64,000 bases of DNA from Oceanobacillus limi (GCF_900111445.1 NZ_FOHE01000009.1:104231-168230); one strand, 5' to 3'; positions 39,810 through 48,407 are shown, counted from the stretch's first letter. Numbers and translations: made by a program. The notes: a model not told the origin generated them from the sequence alone.

Positions 39810-39998
39810 CGTTAGGAATACCTCCGTTCCAAATATATTAATTCAAATATACCAATTACTAACAATTAATTCTATGATTCTACAAAAAGTTCTTAAATTC
39901 TACAAAAGTTATTGATATTCAACGAAAAATGAGTGGCAAGCCAATCAAAATATGCTATGATTGCTAGGATAATTCATTAATGGAAAGAAGGTACACAG

Positions 39999-41207
39999 TT
40001 GAAAAGAAAGATTTGGATTGGTGCTTTTGTTCTAGTGGCTATTATGAATACCATCCTATTAATTTTTATAGATTCGTTAGGATTACAAATAAGTCTGACA
40101 CTCCTAACGATATCATTATTATTTCCAACATGGATTGCGTATCAGGAATTATATCACGTGCAGCAAAACAACAAAGATATACGAGATAAAGCAAATTCCC
40201 TTCAAGGAAACTTACAAGAATCAGAAGCTAAAATTAAAGGATTAGAAGAAAAAATCAACAAATTAGAAGCAAACGAAAATACACTAAAAATGACAATTGA
40301 AAAGTTAAATGGATTGGTTTTCGCCTTAGACTCCGATGGGTATATACGATATACTTCTCAAGAAATTACTTCTTTCTTTGATTTTGAAAAACAATCCATA
40401 TTTAACGGGATCGATTTATTAGAAGATCATATTCATCCAGATGATAAATTGAAGTTCATCCAAGATAAACATAAATGGGGTTCTAATAAACTAACAAGAC
40501 AGTATCGACTTCAACTAAAGGAAAAATCATTCAGATGGATTGAACTACAGATTAATCCGGTCACAGACGAGAACGGTCAGACAAAAACTATCTTTGGGGC
40601 AATTAAAGATATAACCAATCAAAAAGATAAAGAGCAACGCTTAAAAGATATGGCTTTTTACGATGTTCTAACTGGTTTGCCGAATCGTATCATGTTAAAA
40701 ACGCAACTTCGAAAAGCTTTCTCACGTGCCAAACGTAGAGATCACGATGTTACCGTAATGTTTATGGATTTAGACGGATTTAAAGAAGTCAATGACAAAC
40801 TGGGACATGATGTTGGGGATGATTTACTCAAAGAGGTAGCAACAAGGCTAAATAACAGTGTTCGAGAAGAAGACCTCGTTTCCCGAATCGGAGGCGATGA
40901 ATTTATTGTTGTCGTAGAAGAAACACCAAAAGATGAAATATTAGGGATTGCAGAACGAATCTTAAAAGAAATGTCCGTCCCTTTCTCCATACTTAAGGAT
41001 GGAGTCACTGTCTCTCCAAGTATTGGTATAGCGATTTACCCTGAAGATGGAGAAACAATTGATTCCATAGTGGAGCGAGCAGATAAAGCAATGTATTATG
41101 CTAAAAACAATGGAAAGAACACATTCTGTTTCTATTCAAAAGAGCTCGAGGATTACGAGCCAAAAGAAACCATGGTTGATAAAATTTTAAACTTCTTTCA
41201 AAAATAG
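39999..41207 (+). CDS. Membrane diguanylate cyclase (coiled coil - PAS - GGDEF)
   Basis: The product has 402 residues. Two membrane helices at about 5-48 are followed by a coiled coil to about 105, a PAS/PAC domain at about 105-215, and a GGDEF domain at about 225-385. The active site reads RIGGDEF and is intact. The inhibitory site RxxD (REED) sits five residues ahead, so product feedback is expected. No EAL domain. The start is TTG 39999 with AGAAGG upstream. Its stop codon overlaps the inverted repeat at 41206. Confidence 0.92.
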   Translation: MKRKIWIGAFVLVAIMNTILLIFIDSLGLQISLTLLTISLLFPTWIAYQELYHVQQNNKDIRDKANSLQGNLQESEAKIKGLEEKINKLEANENTLKMTIEKLNGLVFALDSDGYIRYTSQEITSFFDFEKQSIFNGIDLLEDHIHPDDKLKFIQDKHKWGSNKLTRQYRLQLKEKSFRWIELQINPVTDENGQTKTIFGAIKDITNQKDKEQRLKDMAFYDVLTGLPNRIMLKTQLRKAFSRAKRRDHDVTVMFMDLDGFKEVNDKLGHDVGDDLLKEVATRLNNSVREEDLVSRIGGDEFIVVVEETPKDEILGIAERILKEMSVPFSILKDGVTVSPSIGIAIYPEDGETIDSIVERADKAMYYAKNNGKNTFCFYSKELEDYEPKETMVDKILNFFQK

Positions 41208-41360
41208 AGGCTGGGACAAAACTAAAAAGATCTATTTTAAAGGCGAACAATTAGAATATGAATATTTAAATTGTTCAGGTTTTATCGATTGAATCTAGTT
41301 GGTATAATTGACCACTAGTGTAGTAGTGGTTTTTTCCAACATAATAAAGTACTGAAATAC

Positions 41361-41483
41361 CGCTTCGGCAGAATACTTCGCTTTCCGCGGGTACGGCCTC
41401 AGCCTCCTCAGAAGAAAATCACTTCTTGCGGGGTCTTCGGACACGTGCTGTTCCCGCTGGAGTCTTCGCATTCTGCCTACGCT
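41361..41483. repeat. Repeat family A, copy A4
   Basis: CGCTTCGGCAGAAT ... ATTCTGCCTACGC ends; interior CTTTCCGCGGGTACGGCCTC and TTGCGGGGTCTTCGG. Confidence 0.85.
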
Positions 41484-41523
41484 GTTATTGGATCAGGTTA
41501 AAGTGAAGTGCTACGTTAGAACT

Positions 41524-41642
41524 AGCGGAGGAAATACATGTAGACTCCTGCGGGAGGAAAGGCATCGGTGAGACCCCACAGTGCGTCAGCACGAGGAGGC
41601 TCACCAGCCGCCCGCGGAAAAGCGAAATGTATTTCCGTAGCG
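41524..41642. repeat. Repeat family A, copy A5 (opposite orientation to A4)
   Basis: AGCGGAGGAAATACAT ... ATGTATTTCCGTAGCGG ends; interior GACTCCTGCGGGAGGAAAGG, CACGAGGAGGCTCACCAGCC. This is the best-preserved copy in the window. Confidence 0.88.
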
Positions 41643-41788
41643 GGATGTATGCATCCAATAATCATTACAATTTATTTATTGCTAAATTTACAATAGCTGC
41701 GTTTAACTGCCTAAAAGTAAAATCCGAACCAAAATGTAAAAAGTTCGGATTTTACTATGACTAAAACACTTTTGTCTCAGCCTCTTTC

Positions 41789-42808
41789 TTATATCATTTT
41801 ATTTACTTTTTCCACTACTTCTTTTACTTGGTTAGTGGAAACATCATAATGCGTTGTAAACCTTACTGTATATGGGCCGAATGCAACTGCCAAAATACCT
41901 TCTTGCTTACATTTTTCAACAAACTGATCTGCTGTTAACCCCGCTTTTTCTGTATTGACAAGGACAATATTCGTATCAACATTATTTTCAATTGTTAATC
42001 CATTAATTTCTTTAAATCCCGTGGCTAAAGTCGTAGCTTTTTCATGATCCTCAGCAAGTCTATCAACCATCGTATTTAAGGCGACTAATCCTGGGGCTGC
42101 TATCATGCCCGCCTGCCTCAAGCCACCACCTAATCGTTTGCGCCACTTTCTCCCCTTCACAATGAAATCCTTTGATCCAGCAATAATGGAACCAACCGGT
42201 GCTCCTAATCCCTTTGACAGACAAAATTGAATCGTATCTGTGTAACGCGCATATTCCGCTACGCTGACACCAGTCGCCACAGATGCATTAAATAAGCGAG
42301 CACCATCTAAATGAACAGGGATTTGGCGTCGCTTGCCTATATCATAGATAGCTTTCATATTTTCTAATGGTACAATCGCACCCCCAGCTCGGTTATGCGT
42401 ATTCTCCAAACAAATCAATCCTGTTTCTGGTTGATGGATATCATCGACACGAATCGCCGCTTCCACTTCATATGGATTCATCGCTCCATCTTTTCCTTTT
42501 AACGTGCGTGGCTGGACACCTGCAAAGGCAGAAATAGTTCCCCCTTCATAAAAGTATATATGAGAATCTGCCTCTAAAATCACTTCCTGACCAGAGACAC
42601 AATGTGTTAAAACCGCAATTTGGTTCCCTTGTGTTCCACTTGGTACAAACATTGCAGCTTCTTTGCCAAGTTTTTTCGCTGCTAACGCTTCTAATTCTAA
42701 TACAGTTGGATCCTCATTATAAACATCATCTCCAACATCAGCATGAAAAGCAGCCTTTCTCATTTCTGGTGTTGGTTTAGTAACCGTATCACTTCGTAAA
42801 TCAATCAA
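41789..42808 (-). CDS. ltaE: Low-specificity L-threonine aldolase
   Basis: The product has 339 residues and is a PLP enzyme splitting L-threonine/allo-threonine into glycine and acetaldehyde. MIDLRSDTVTKPTPEMR is the family N-terminus, HLDGARLFNA binds PLP, and the Schiff-base Lys is in FCLSKGLGAPVGS. The start is TTG 42808 after GAGGGGGAG. It lies 27 bp downstream of an LLM oxidoreductase in the same direction. Confidence 0.92.
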   Translation of the reverse strand: MIDLRSDTVTKPTPEMRKAAFHADVGDDVYNEDPTVLELEALAAKKLGKEAAMFVPSGTQGNQIAVLTHCVSGQEVILEADSHIYFYEGGTISAFAGVQPRTLKGKDGAMNPYEVEAAIRVDDIHQPETGLICLENTHNRAGGAIVPLENMKAIYDIGKRRQIPVHLDGARLFNASVATGVSVAEYARYTDTIQFCLSKGLGAPVGSIIAGSKDFIVKGRKWRKRLGGGLRQAGMIAAPGLVALNTMVDRLAEDHEKATTLATGFKEINGLTIENNVDTNIVLVNTEKAGLTADQFVEKCKQEGILAVAFGPYTVRFTTHYDVSTNQVKEVVEKVNKMI

Positions 42809-42835
42809 TGTACGCTCCCCCTCTTGGTACTAAGC

Positions 42836-43834
42836 TTATTTATGTAAAATTTCATTTGCAACTAATTGATAGGAGTTTCTTCTTGCTTCATAACTAAAGG
42901 TGTTCGTTAATAGCATGAACTCATCTACATCATATTTCTGTTCAAGAACTAACAACTGTTCCTTCACCTCACTAGGTGTACCGATAACCATTTTTTGTTT
43001 CATTTTATCCAGTCGATCTTTTTCATTATCCGAAAGTACAAAATGGTTTATTTCTTCCGGGGTTGCTAAGCCAGCTTGCATATCCCCTTGTTCTCTCTTT
43101 AAGCTAGCAATTAAGCTGCTCATGGCCATTTGTTCTGCTTCTTCGTTTGTTTCCGCACAATATACCGTAACCGCAACGATAACATCCCCTGGTTGTTGCA
43201 GTTTATTATTCATAGTTTCTCTATATTTCTGCACAATTGCTGGACCATTCTGATCACTCATAAAATGACCAAATGCATAGTCCAACCCTTTCTCCGCAGC
43301 TAATTCGGCACTTTTTTCACTGGTTCCTAATAGCCAAGGAACCGGGGAAACTGCTGGAATTGGGGAGGCCTTCACTTTAGAAAATATATTTTCATTTGGA
43401 AAATCTTGATGGATAAAATGCAATAGCTCCTCAATAGATTCTGGCATTTTCCTTACATTTTCTAAAAAATTTCCTGATAATGCCATGGACGCTTCCGCTG
43501 AACCACCTGGTGATCTGCCTAATCCCAAGTCGATTCGATCTGGATATAAGGACGCTAGTACATGAAATGTTTCCGCAACCTTGTATGGCCTGTAATGTGG
43601 TAAGAGCACCGCCCCAGCACCAATTCGAATGGTATTTGTTTGTTGTCCGATAATTCCTAGCATGACTTCAGGAGCTGGACAAGCTAACCCGTTTAAATCA
43701 TGATGTTCTGCAATCCAATATCGTGTAAAACCAAGCTGATCCCCTAACTGTGCAAGGCGAATCGTTTCCTGTAATGCCTCACTGGCTGTAGATTCAGGAA
43801 CGATTGGAGCTTGATCTAGTATACTTAGTTTCAT
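42836..43834 (-). CDS. LLM-class flavin-dependent oxidoreductase
   Basis: The product has 332 residues and is a luciferase-like TIM barrel. The N-terminal SILDQAPIVPESTASEALQ, the RYWIAEHH motif and DLGLGRSPGG define the MsnO8-type subgroup found in many firmicutes. It should use FMNH2/FMN, with unknown substrate. SD AGAAGGTGA. Probably co-transcribed with the threonine aldolase. Confidence 0.87.
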   Translation of the reverse strand: MKLSILDQAPIVPESTASEALQETIRLAQLGDQLGFTRYWIAEHHDLNGLACPAPEVMLGIIGQQTNTIRIGAGAVLLPHYRPYKVAETFHVLASLYPDRIDLGLGRSPGGSAEASMALSGNFLENVRKMPESIEELLHFIHQDFPNENIFSKVKASPIPAVSPVPWLLGTSEKSAELAAEKGLDYAFGHFMSDQNGPAIVQKYRETMNNKLQQPGDVIVAVTVYCAETNEEAEQMAMSSLIASLKREQGDMQAGLATPEEINHFVLSDNEKDRLDKMKQKMVIGTPSEVKEQLLVLEQKYDVDEFMLLTNTFSYEARRNSYQLVANEILHK

Positions 43835-43934
43835 CTTATCACCTTCTATAATGAAATGGATAAAGATTTAATTTATTTATTGTAACATATCCTAGTTTTT
43901 CTACCATATTGGAATGCTCCGTAATATCTTCAAT

Positions 43935-44021
43935 CGGGGCTTCCGACGCACAGTACATGCTAGTGCCGACAATGTGACAGGACGTAGTTTATATGTCGAC
44001 CTGCCAGTTATACGCGGGATA
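43935..44021. repeat. Repeat family B, copy B4 (right part only)
   Basis: GGGGCTTCCGACGCACAGTA, CTAGTGCCGACAATGTGACA, GTCGACCTGCCAGTTATACG and CGGGATAA match the right part of B1/B5. The left blocks are absent. Confidence 0.8.
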
Positions 44022-44073
44022 AAAGTCACAAAATTTCAAAAAATACTTCTAAAATTGATTTCTTTCTGATATT

Positions 44074-44092
44074 ATATATCTAAATGATATAT
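44074..44092 (+). promoter_or_regulatory. Candidate PadR autoregulatory operator
   Basis: ATATATC-TAAAT-GATATAT is a perfect 7-5-7 inverted repeat 24 bp before the PadR start, in the core promoter position. PadR proteins often bind such a dyad at their own promoter; this is inferred from position. Confidence 0.5.
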
Positions 44093-44116
44093 AGCAAAAT
44101 GATATAGGTGATGGAC

Positions 44117-44662
44117 ATGAAGAAAATAAATCATACAAAATACGCAATTCTTGGTCTACTTACGACTGGTTGTACAACTGGGTATGCCATTAAACAAATG
44201 ATTGATACGAGCTTAAACCACTTTTGGAAAATAAGTTATGGACAAATTTATCCTATTTTGAACGAGTTAGTAACGGATAAATTAGCAACCGTCGTAGAAA
44301 TTCCACAGGTTGGTAAACCAAACAAAAAGGAATACCAATTAACAGACAAGGGAAAGGACGCCCTACAAGCCTGGTTACAAGATCCACTACAACAAATACC
44401 AGTAGAAAAGAACGAGCTTCTACTAAAGTTATTCTTTGCTCGCCATCAAGATCAGTCACATACGATCCAGCATTTAGATAACTTCTACAGACAGCTTTCA
44501 GAAAGACTAGACACCTATCATTCCATTGAACAATTAATTAAGGAGCATTCAAAAGCACACCCAGATTCTCAATTTTGGCTCTTTACATTAGATTACGGGA
44601 AAAGAATAACTAAAGCAGCTATGGAGTGGTGTGAGGATACAAAGAAAAAATTAAACAATTAG
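44117..44662 (+). CDS. PadR-family transcriptional regulator
   Basis: The product has about 181 residues. The N-terminal winged helix (YAILGLLTTGCTTGYAIKQMI, then SYGQIYPILNELVTDKLA) and the C-terminal dimerisation helices (Vir_C-like) define the family. Such repressors usually control an adjacent gene. ATG 44117 has AGGTG 6 nt upstream. The downstream DUF4188 gene starts 15 bp later. Confidence 0.9.
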   Translation: MKKINHTKYAILGLLTTGCTTGYAIKQMIDTSLNHFWKISYGQIYPILNELVTDKLATVVEIPQVGKPNKKEYQLTDKGKDALQAWLQDPLQQIPVEKNELLLKLFFARHQDQSHTIQHLDNFYRQLSERLDTYHSIEQLIKEHSKAHPDSQFWLFTLDYGKRITKAAMEWCEDTKKKLNN

Positions 44663-44677
44663 GAGGTAGAAAGTCTT

Positions 44678-45145
44678 ATGCGGAAAATATTTCCTGGAAG
44701 GTATACTTCCGAAAACCAAGAAGAAATTGTTGTTTTTCTCATCGGTATGCGGATTAACAAAATATGGGCAATTCATAAGTGGTTGCCCGTATTTAAAGCT
44801 ATGCCACCAATGATCCATGAGCTTTATATGAACAAACAACTAGGTTTTCTGTCGATGGAAAATTTCATCGGATTTAAAACGACGTTAATGGTTCAATATT
44901 GGCGATCTGAAGATGATTTAATGAATTATGCAAAAGGTCCCAAACACTTATCAGCATGGAGAGCGTTTAATAAAAAAGTAGGTAACAATGATGCAGTAGG
45001 TATCTACCACGAAACATTTATCGTCCCTAAAAAGCAGTATGAATGCTTCTATGGCAATATGCCAATCTTTGGTCTAGCAAAAGCAACCGGTCATAAATTA
45101 ATTCATTCAGGTAACAATTCGGCAAAAAAGAGACTCCATTCCTAA
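44678..45145 (+). CDS. DUF4188 family protein
   Basis: The product has 155 residues, beginning MRKIFPGRYTSEN, with VVFLIGMRINKIWAIHKWLPVF and YWRSEDDLMNYAKGPKHLSAWRAF. The last phrase resembles dimeric alpha/beta-barrel monooxygenases. Function unknown. It forms an operon with the PadR regulator in front, so it is a likely PadR target. SD AGGAGGT. Confidence 0.75.
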   Translation: MRKIFPGRYTSENQEEIVVFLIGMRINKIWAIHKWLPVFKAMPPMIHELYMNKQLGFLSMENFIGFKTTLMVQYWRSEDDLMNYAKGPKHLSAWRAFNKKVGNNDAVGIYHETFIVPKKQYECFYGNMPIFGLAKATGHKLIHSGNNSAKKRLHS

Positions 45146-45150
45146 CTAGA

Positions 45151-45195
45151 ACAAAAGAGCAGAAAACAACATTTATTCCGTTTCCTGCTCTTTAT
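45151..45195. terminator. Bidirectional terminator between the DUF4188 and DUF1836 genes
   Basis: AAAGAGCAG-AAAAC and GTTT-CCTGCTCTTT pair across a 12-nt loop. It overlaps the stop of the convergent DUF1836 gene. Confidence 0.75.
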
Positions 45196-45754
45196 TTATT
45201 TCGTCTATCATTTTCTCTGCTGCTCTACGATAATAATTACTCATATTAACAAACGTTGTAGCTAGTAGTAACTTTTCCAGGTAGTCGTTATCCTTGTCTT
45301 CAAAAAGACTTACTTGTCTTTCCACTTCCTGAGTATTTTCTTCTATTATTCCCATAAACTGTTTTTGATTATTTTGGGACAAATGAAGGTAACTTCGGTA
45401 GAATTCCTCTAAACTTATTTCATCTTTTGAAACCTTATCATTTAACTGGTCGAGGGCTATCTTTATATCCTTAATAGATAGTGCACCTTTCATTTGATAA
45501 ATCAAACCAATTAAAATCAAATGCTCCTTCGAGTACTTTTTATTTTTTATAGGAAAAAATAATTTACCCTTTGCGTAATTATTGATCATTGTTTTTGTTA
45601 ATATTTTCTCATCTTCGTTGCGTTTCGAACGGGCAAACTTACTTTCAAACAACTGAATTACTTGGTCCATATATAAATCGATATCAGGCATTTCCTCGAT
45701 TGTTAAGTTATTTTCAAGGTTTAAGCCTTCTACGATCTCATGTAATTTATCCAT
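45173..45754 (-). CDS. DUF1836 family protein
   Basis: The product has 193 residues, helical, with MPDIDLYMDQVIQLFE and KTMINNYAKGKLFFPIKNKKY, which are hallmarks of DUF1836. The N-terminal part resembles a MerR-like winged helix, so DNA binding is possible. No assigned role. SD GTGAGGT. Single gene. Confidence 0.75.
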   Translation of the reverse strand: MDKLHEIVEGLNLENNLTIEEMPDIDLYMDQVIQLFESKFARSKRNEDEKILTKTMINNYAKGKLFFPIKNKKYSKEHLILIGLIYQMKGALSIKDIKIALDQLNDKVSKDEISLEEFYRSYLHLSQNNQKQFMGIIEENTQEVERQVSLFEDKDNDYLEKLLLATTFVNMSNYYRRAAEKMIDEINKEQETE

Positions 45755-45892
45755 AGGTATACCTCACTCTTTCAAGATACGTCTATTATACGATAGAAAC
45801 TGGAAGGAATCAAAACTTGACGAGGTAACATCATACATGTAATATAATAAGTAGTATTGAAAACTACGTTATATTGTAGAGGGGTTTTAAAC

Positions 45893-46540
45893 ATGGGAAT
45901 GTATATACGTGAACCTATAAACGGGTTAACTCATTTGTTTGGTGCGATTCTTGCCTTTGTAGGGTTACTTGCACTCGTTATTAAAGCAACTGCTGAGTCG
46001 GGCTCAGCTTTAGCGATCATGGCTGTAATTATGTTTGGAGTCAGTATGATTTTATTATATGCTGCGTCTGCAACCTATCATATGGTTGTCGCAAGTAAAC
46101 AAGTAATCGCTTTTTTGCGCAAAATAGATCATTCGATGATTTTTGTCTTAATAGCTGGAACGTATACGCCACTTTGTCTAATTAGTTTAAACGGGCTTAC
46201 CGGCTGGATTCTATTTGGGGTAATTAATGGACTAGCATTAATTGGTGTGCTTTATAAATTAATTTGGTTTCATGCTCCACGATGGTTATCGACTGTACTA
46301 TATATAGCAATGGGTTGGATTGTAATCTTCTTTAGTTCCTCCCTTTCTAGCATTATTGGAACAAATGGGATGCTATTTCTAATTCTTGGTGGAGTCGCCT
46401 ATACGGTTGGCGGTTTTATTTACTGGCTTAAGCCGAAATTTCTAGAGTTTAAACATATGGGCTTTCATGAAATTTTCCATATCTTTATCTTATTCGGAAG
46501 CTTGTTTCATTTCTTTTGTGTCTATTGGTATGTCTTATAA
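45893..46540 (+). CDS. Hemolysin III / YplQ-family membrane protein
   Basis: The product has 215 residues with seven hydrophobic segments of the PAQR/hemolysin III family. Conserved signatures are EPINGLTHLFGAI, SATYHMVV, the KIDHSMIFVLIAGTYTP block, and HEIFHIFILFGSLFHF with metal-ligand histidines. The true start is ATG 45893 (MGMYIREPING), preceded by AGAGGGG. Physiological role in bacteria is unclear. Confidence 0.88.
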   Translation: MGMYIREPINGLTHLFGAILAFVGLLALVIKATAESGSALAIMAVIMFGVSMILLYAASATYHMVVASKQVIAFLRKIDHSMIFVLIAGTYTPLCLISLNGLTGWILFGVINGLALIGVLYKLIWFHAPRWLSTVLYIAMGWIVIFFSSSLSSIIGTNGMLFLILGGVAYTVGGFIYWLKPKFLEFKHMGFHEIFHIFILFGSLFHFFCVYWYVL

Positions 46541-46543
46541 TAG

Positions 46544-46693
46544 ATAGAAGGAGATAGTGATTTTACTATCGAATTAACATGGCGTGAACATCCTTATTCT
46601 AATAATGAAGATTATCCAAAAGTTTTACTTCCACAAAAGCGGGATCAGCACTTATCAGCATTTGCCAGAGGTAATAATAGTAAAGTGAAGTAG
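46544..46693 (+). pseudogene. Orphan coding remnant without start codon
   Basis: An open frame of 49 codons directly after the hemolysin III stop reads like the C-terminus of a protein (FTIELTWREHPYSNN, then KVLLPQKRDQHLSAF) and stops at 46691. There is no ATG, GTG or TTG in frame. It is probably the tail of a decayed gene. A terminator overlaps its end. Family not recognised. Confidence 0.4.
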
Positions 46694-46718
46694 CCTATAG
46701 AAGGCCACTTCACTTTTT
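46680..46718. terminator. Bidirectional terminator between hemolysin III and M42 peptidase genes
   Basis: AAAGTGAAGTAGCC / GGCCACTTCACTTT pair with one mismatch around a 7-nt loop, and a T5 run follows on the plus strand. Confidence 0.85.
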
Positions 46719-47772
46719 AGTTTGTTACCATTTCGGATAACACATAATGATATACTAATTGTTCTGTACTAACTAAAGAATCTTCATGTGTTCGTTCATA
46801 GGCATGGGATGAGTCAATACCCGGTCCAATTAATCCATGGACGATATCGTGACCAGAGCGTATCGCAGCAGAAGCATCGGATCCATAATATGGGTAAATA
46901 TCTAATTTATAACCAATATTATTTTTTTCTGCGAGAGTTACTAAATGCTTTCTAAGTTCATAATGATATGGCCCACTTGCATCTTTTACACAGATGGATA
47001 CGGTATACTCATCTGTTGATTGACCATCTCCCATTGCTCCCATATCAACAGCTAAATATTCAACTGTTTCAGGCGTAACATTAGAATTACCTCCATAACC
47101 AATTTCCTCATTATTTGAAATCAAGAAATGCGTAGTGTACGGAAGTTTGATTTTCTCTTCTGTCACGCGTTTAATAAATTGTAAAAGTATTGCTACACTT
47201 GCTTTATCATCTAAATGACGAGATTTCAAATACCCATTTTCCGTTTCTTGTACTCTCGGATCAAAGGATACAAAATCTCCCACTTCAATACCTAATGCAC
47301 GAATATCTTCTGCATTTTCCACTTTAGCATCAATACGGACTTCCATGTTTTCTTGATTACGCTCTGCTTTCCCAGCATCTTTATAAACATGTACAGAAGT
47401 TTGGTGCATGAGAATTGTCCCTGTAAATACCTTTCCACCAGAAGTATGTATTTCACAGTATTCCCCTTCGATTGCGTTATATTTGAACCCACCAATTAAA
47501 TCAAGACGAAGACGACCATTGCTTTTTACTTCCTTCACCATAGCACCTAATGTATCTACGTGGGCAGTTAGCATTCGATGCTGTTCATTGTTTTCCCCAG
47601 GAATGGTTGCGATTAATCCACCTTTACGATTACGTTTCGTTTCGACACCAAGAGATTTCAAATGGTCTTCTACAAATTGAATTACATGATTTGTATAACC
47701 AGAAGGACTTGGAATCGATACTAGTTTTTTAATCAGTTCTTTTGTTTCTTGTACGTTTGGATATGTACTCAA
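46717..47772 (-). CDS. M42-family metallo-aminopeptidase (paralogue 1)
   Basis: The product has 351 residues. Two-metal ligands are visible in TAHVDTLGAMV, HLDDKASVAIL, SNNEEIGYGG and the C-terminal SHAYERTH. It probably removes N-terminal residues from peptides as a large tetrahedral assembly. The start is TTG 47772 with GGAGAGGAG. A second, distinct M42 member lies at 58666. Confidence 0.88.
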   Translation of the reverse strand: MSTYPNVQETKELIKKLVSIPSPSGYTNHVIQFVEDHLKSLGVETKRNRKGGLIATIPGENNEQHRMLTAHVDTLGAMVKEVKSNGRLRLDLIGGFKYNAIEGEYCEIHTSGGKVFTGTILMHQTSVHVYKDAGKAERNQENMEVRIDAKVENAEDIRALGIEVGDFVSFDPRVQETENGYLKSRHLDDKASVAILLQFIKRVTEEKIKLPYTTHFLISNNEEIGYGGNSNVTPETVEYLAVDMGAMGDGQSTDEYTVSICVKDASGPYHYELRKHLVTLAEKNNIGYKLDIYPYYGSDASAAIRSGHDIVHGLIGPGIDSSHAYERTHEDSLVSTEQLVYHYVLSEMVTN

Positions 47773-47849
47773 TAGAAATGCTCCTCTCCAATATACTTAC
47801 TATCTATATTAACGATAATTTCATAAGTTTAACAGAAAAAAAGTTATTA

Positions 47850-47893
47850 AAAAACCAAGTGGCCATATAAAGGATATCCATTTGGCCACTTGG
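47850..47893 (-). terminator. Terminator of the coat protein genes
   Basis: CCAAGTGGCC / TGGCCACTTGG with a 17-nt loop; on the minus strand it is followed by T5, 6 bp after the stop codon. Confidence 0.85.
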
Positions 47894-47898
47894 TGTAT

Positions 47899-48153
47899 TT
47901 ATTGATTTGAGGTTAATTCCGTTTTCACTTGTTGAATTTGCTGTGGATCTGCAGGTGCTGCTGGCTTGTAATGACCTTTTTGAAAGGCATAATTATATAG
48001 TATCCGCTGACGTGATTCATCTTGATTTCGAAGTTGAATTAATGTCTGCCTAAGTTCGGCATTATTTGCTTGGCTTATGTAACCTGCATACGATTTCAAG
48101 CTAGCATTTAAACCGGCTAAATAGTCATTTACAATATCCTTATCTTGTAACAA
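47899..48153 (-). CDS. CotF-like spore coat protein
   Basis: The product has 84 residues. The CotF-family pattern MLQDKDIVNDYLAGLNASLKSYA and QIRNQDESR-like helices suggest a ferritin-like helical coat protein deposited on the developing spore. A Pro/Ala/Gln-rich tail follows. The start is TTG 48153 with AGGAGAGGA. It directly follows a frameshifted sister gene. Confidence 0.8.
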   Translation of the reverse strand: MLQDKDIVNDYLAGLNASLKSYAGYISQANNAELRQTLIQLRNQDESRQRILYNYAFQKGHYKPAAPADPQQIQQVKTELTSNQ

Positions 48154-48166
48154 TTCGATTCCTCTC

Positions 48167-48353
48167 CTAACCTAAAAATGTTAATAATTGTTGTTGTGCT
48201 TGTCTTGCCGCCTGGGCGTCATTCTGTAGAATTGTTTTCAGCTCAGCGTCAGCACAGGATGCTGCATATGTATCCAGTTTATTAGCAATCATCCCATGCA
48301 CCAACGATATGCCGAATGTTTTCTAACTCAATCTGTGTTAAGTTCTGTGTCAT
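48167..48353 (-). pseudogene. Frameshifted small spore coat gene (CotF family)
   Basis: ATG 48353 with GGAAGGTGA opens MTQNLTQIELENIRHIVGA and then runs into a stop. The continuation in another frame reads HGMIANKLDTYAASCADAEL and ends LLTFLG at 48167. Joining the two at about 48295-48301 gives a coherent 62-residue coat protein, so a 2-nt deletion (or a sequencing error) in a CACA-like context is likely. It forms an operon with the gene at 47899. Confidence 0.75.
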
Positions 48354-48407
48354 TTAAAATCACCTTCCTTTACTGTTTAATTTTTCCATGAAGTTTAATC
48401 GTATGCA

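Larger units (their letters stand above)
41206..41785. repeat. 580-bp non-coding segment bounded by 16-bp inverted repeats
   Basis: AGAGGCTGGGACAAAA at 41206-41221 and TTTTGTCTCAGCCTCT at 41770-41785 are inverted with one mismatch. Between them lie two family A elements in opposite orientation and an AT-rich remainder with a smaller hairpin near 41720-41755 (AAAATCCGAAC / GTTCGGATTTT). No coding frame. It fills the whole space between the DGC stop and the threonine aldolase stop. Confidence 0.75.
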
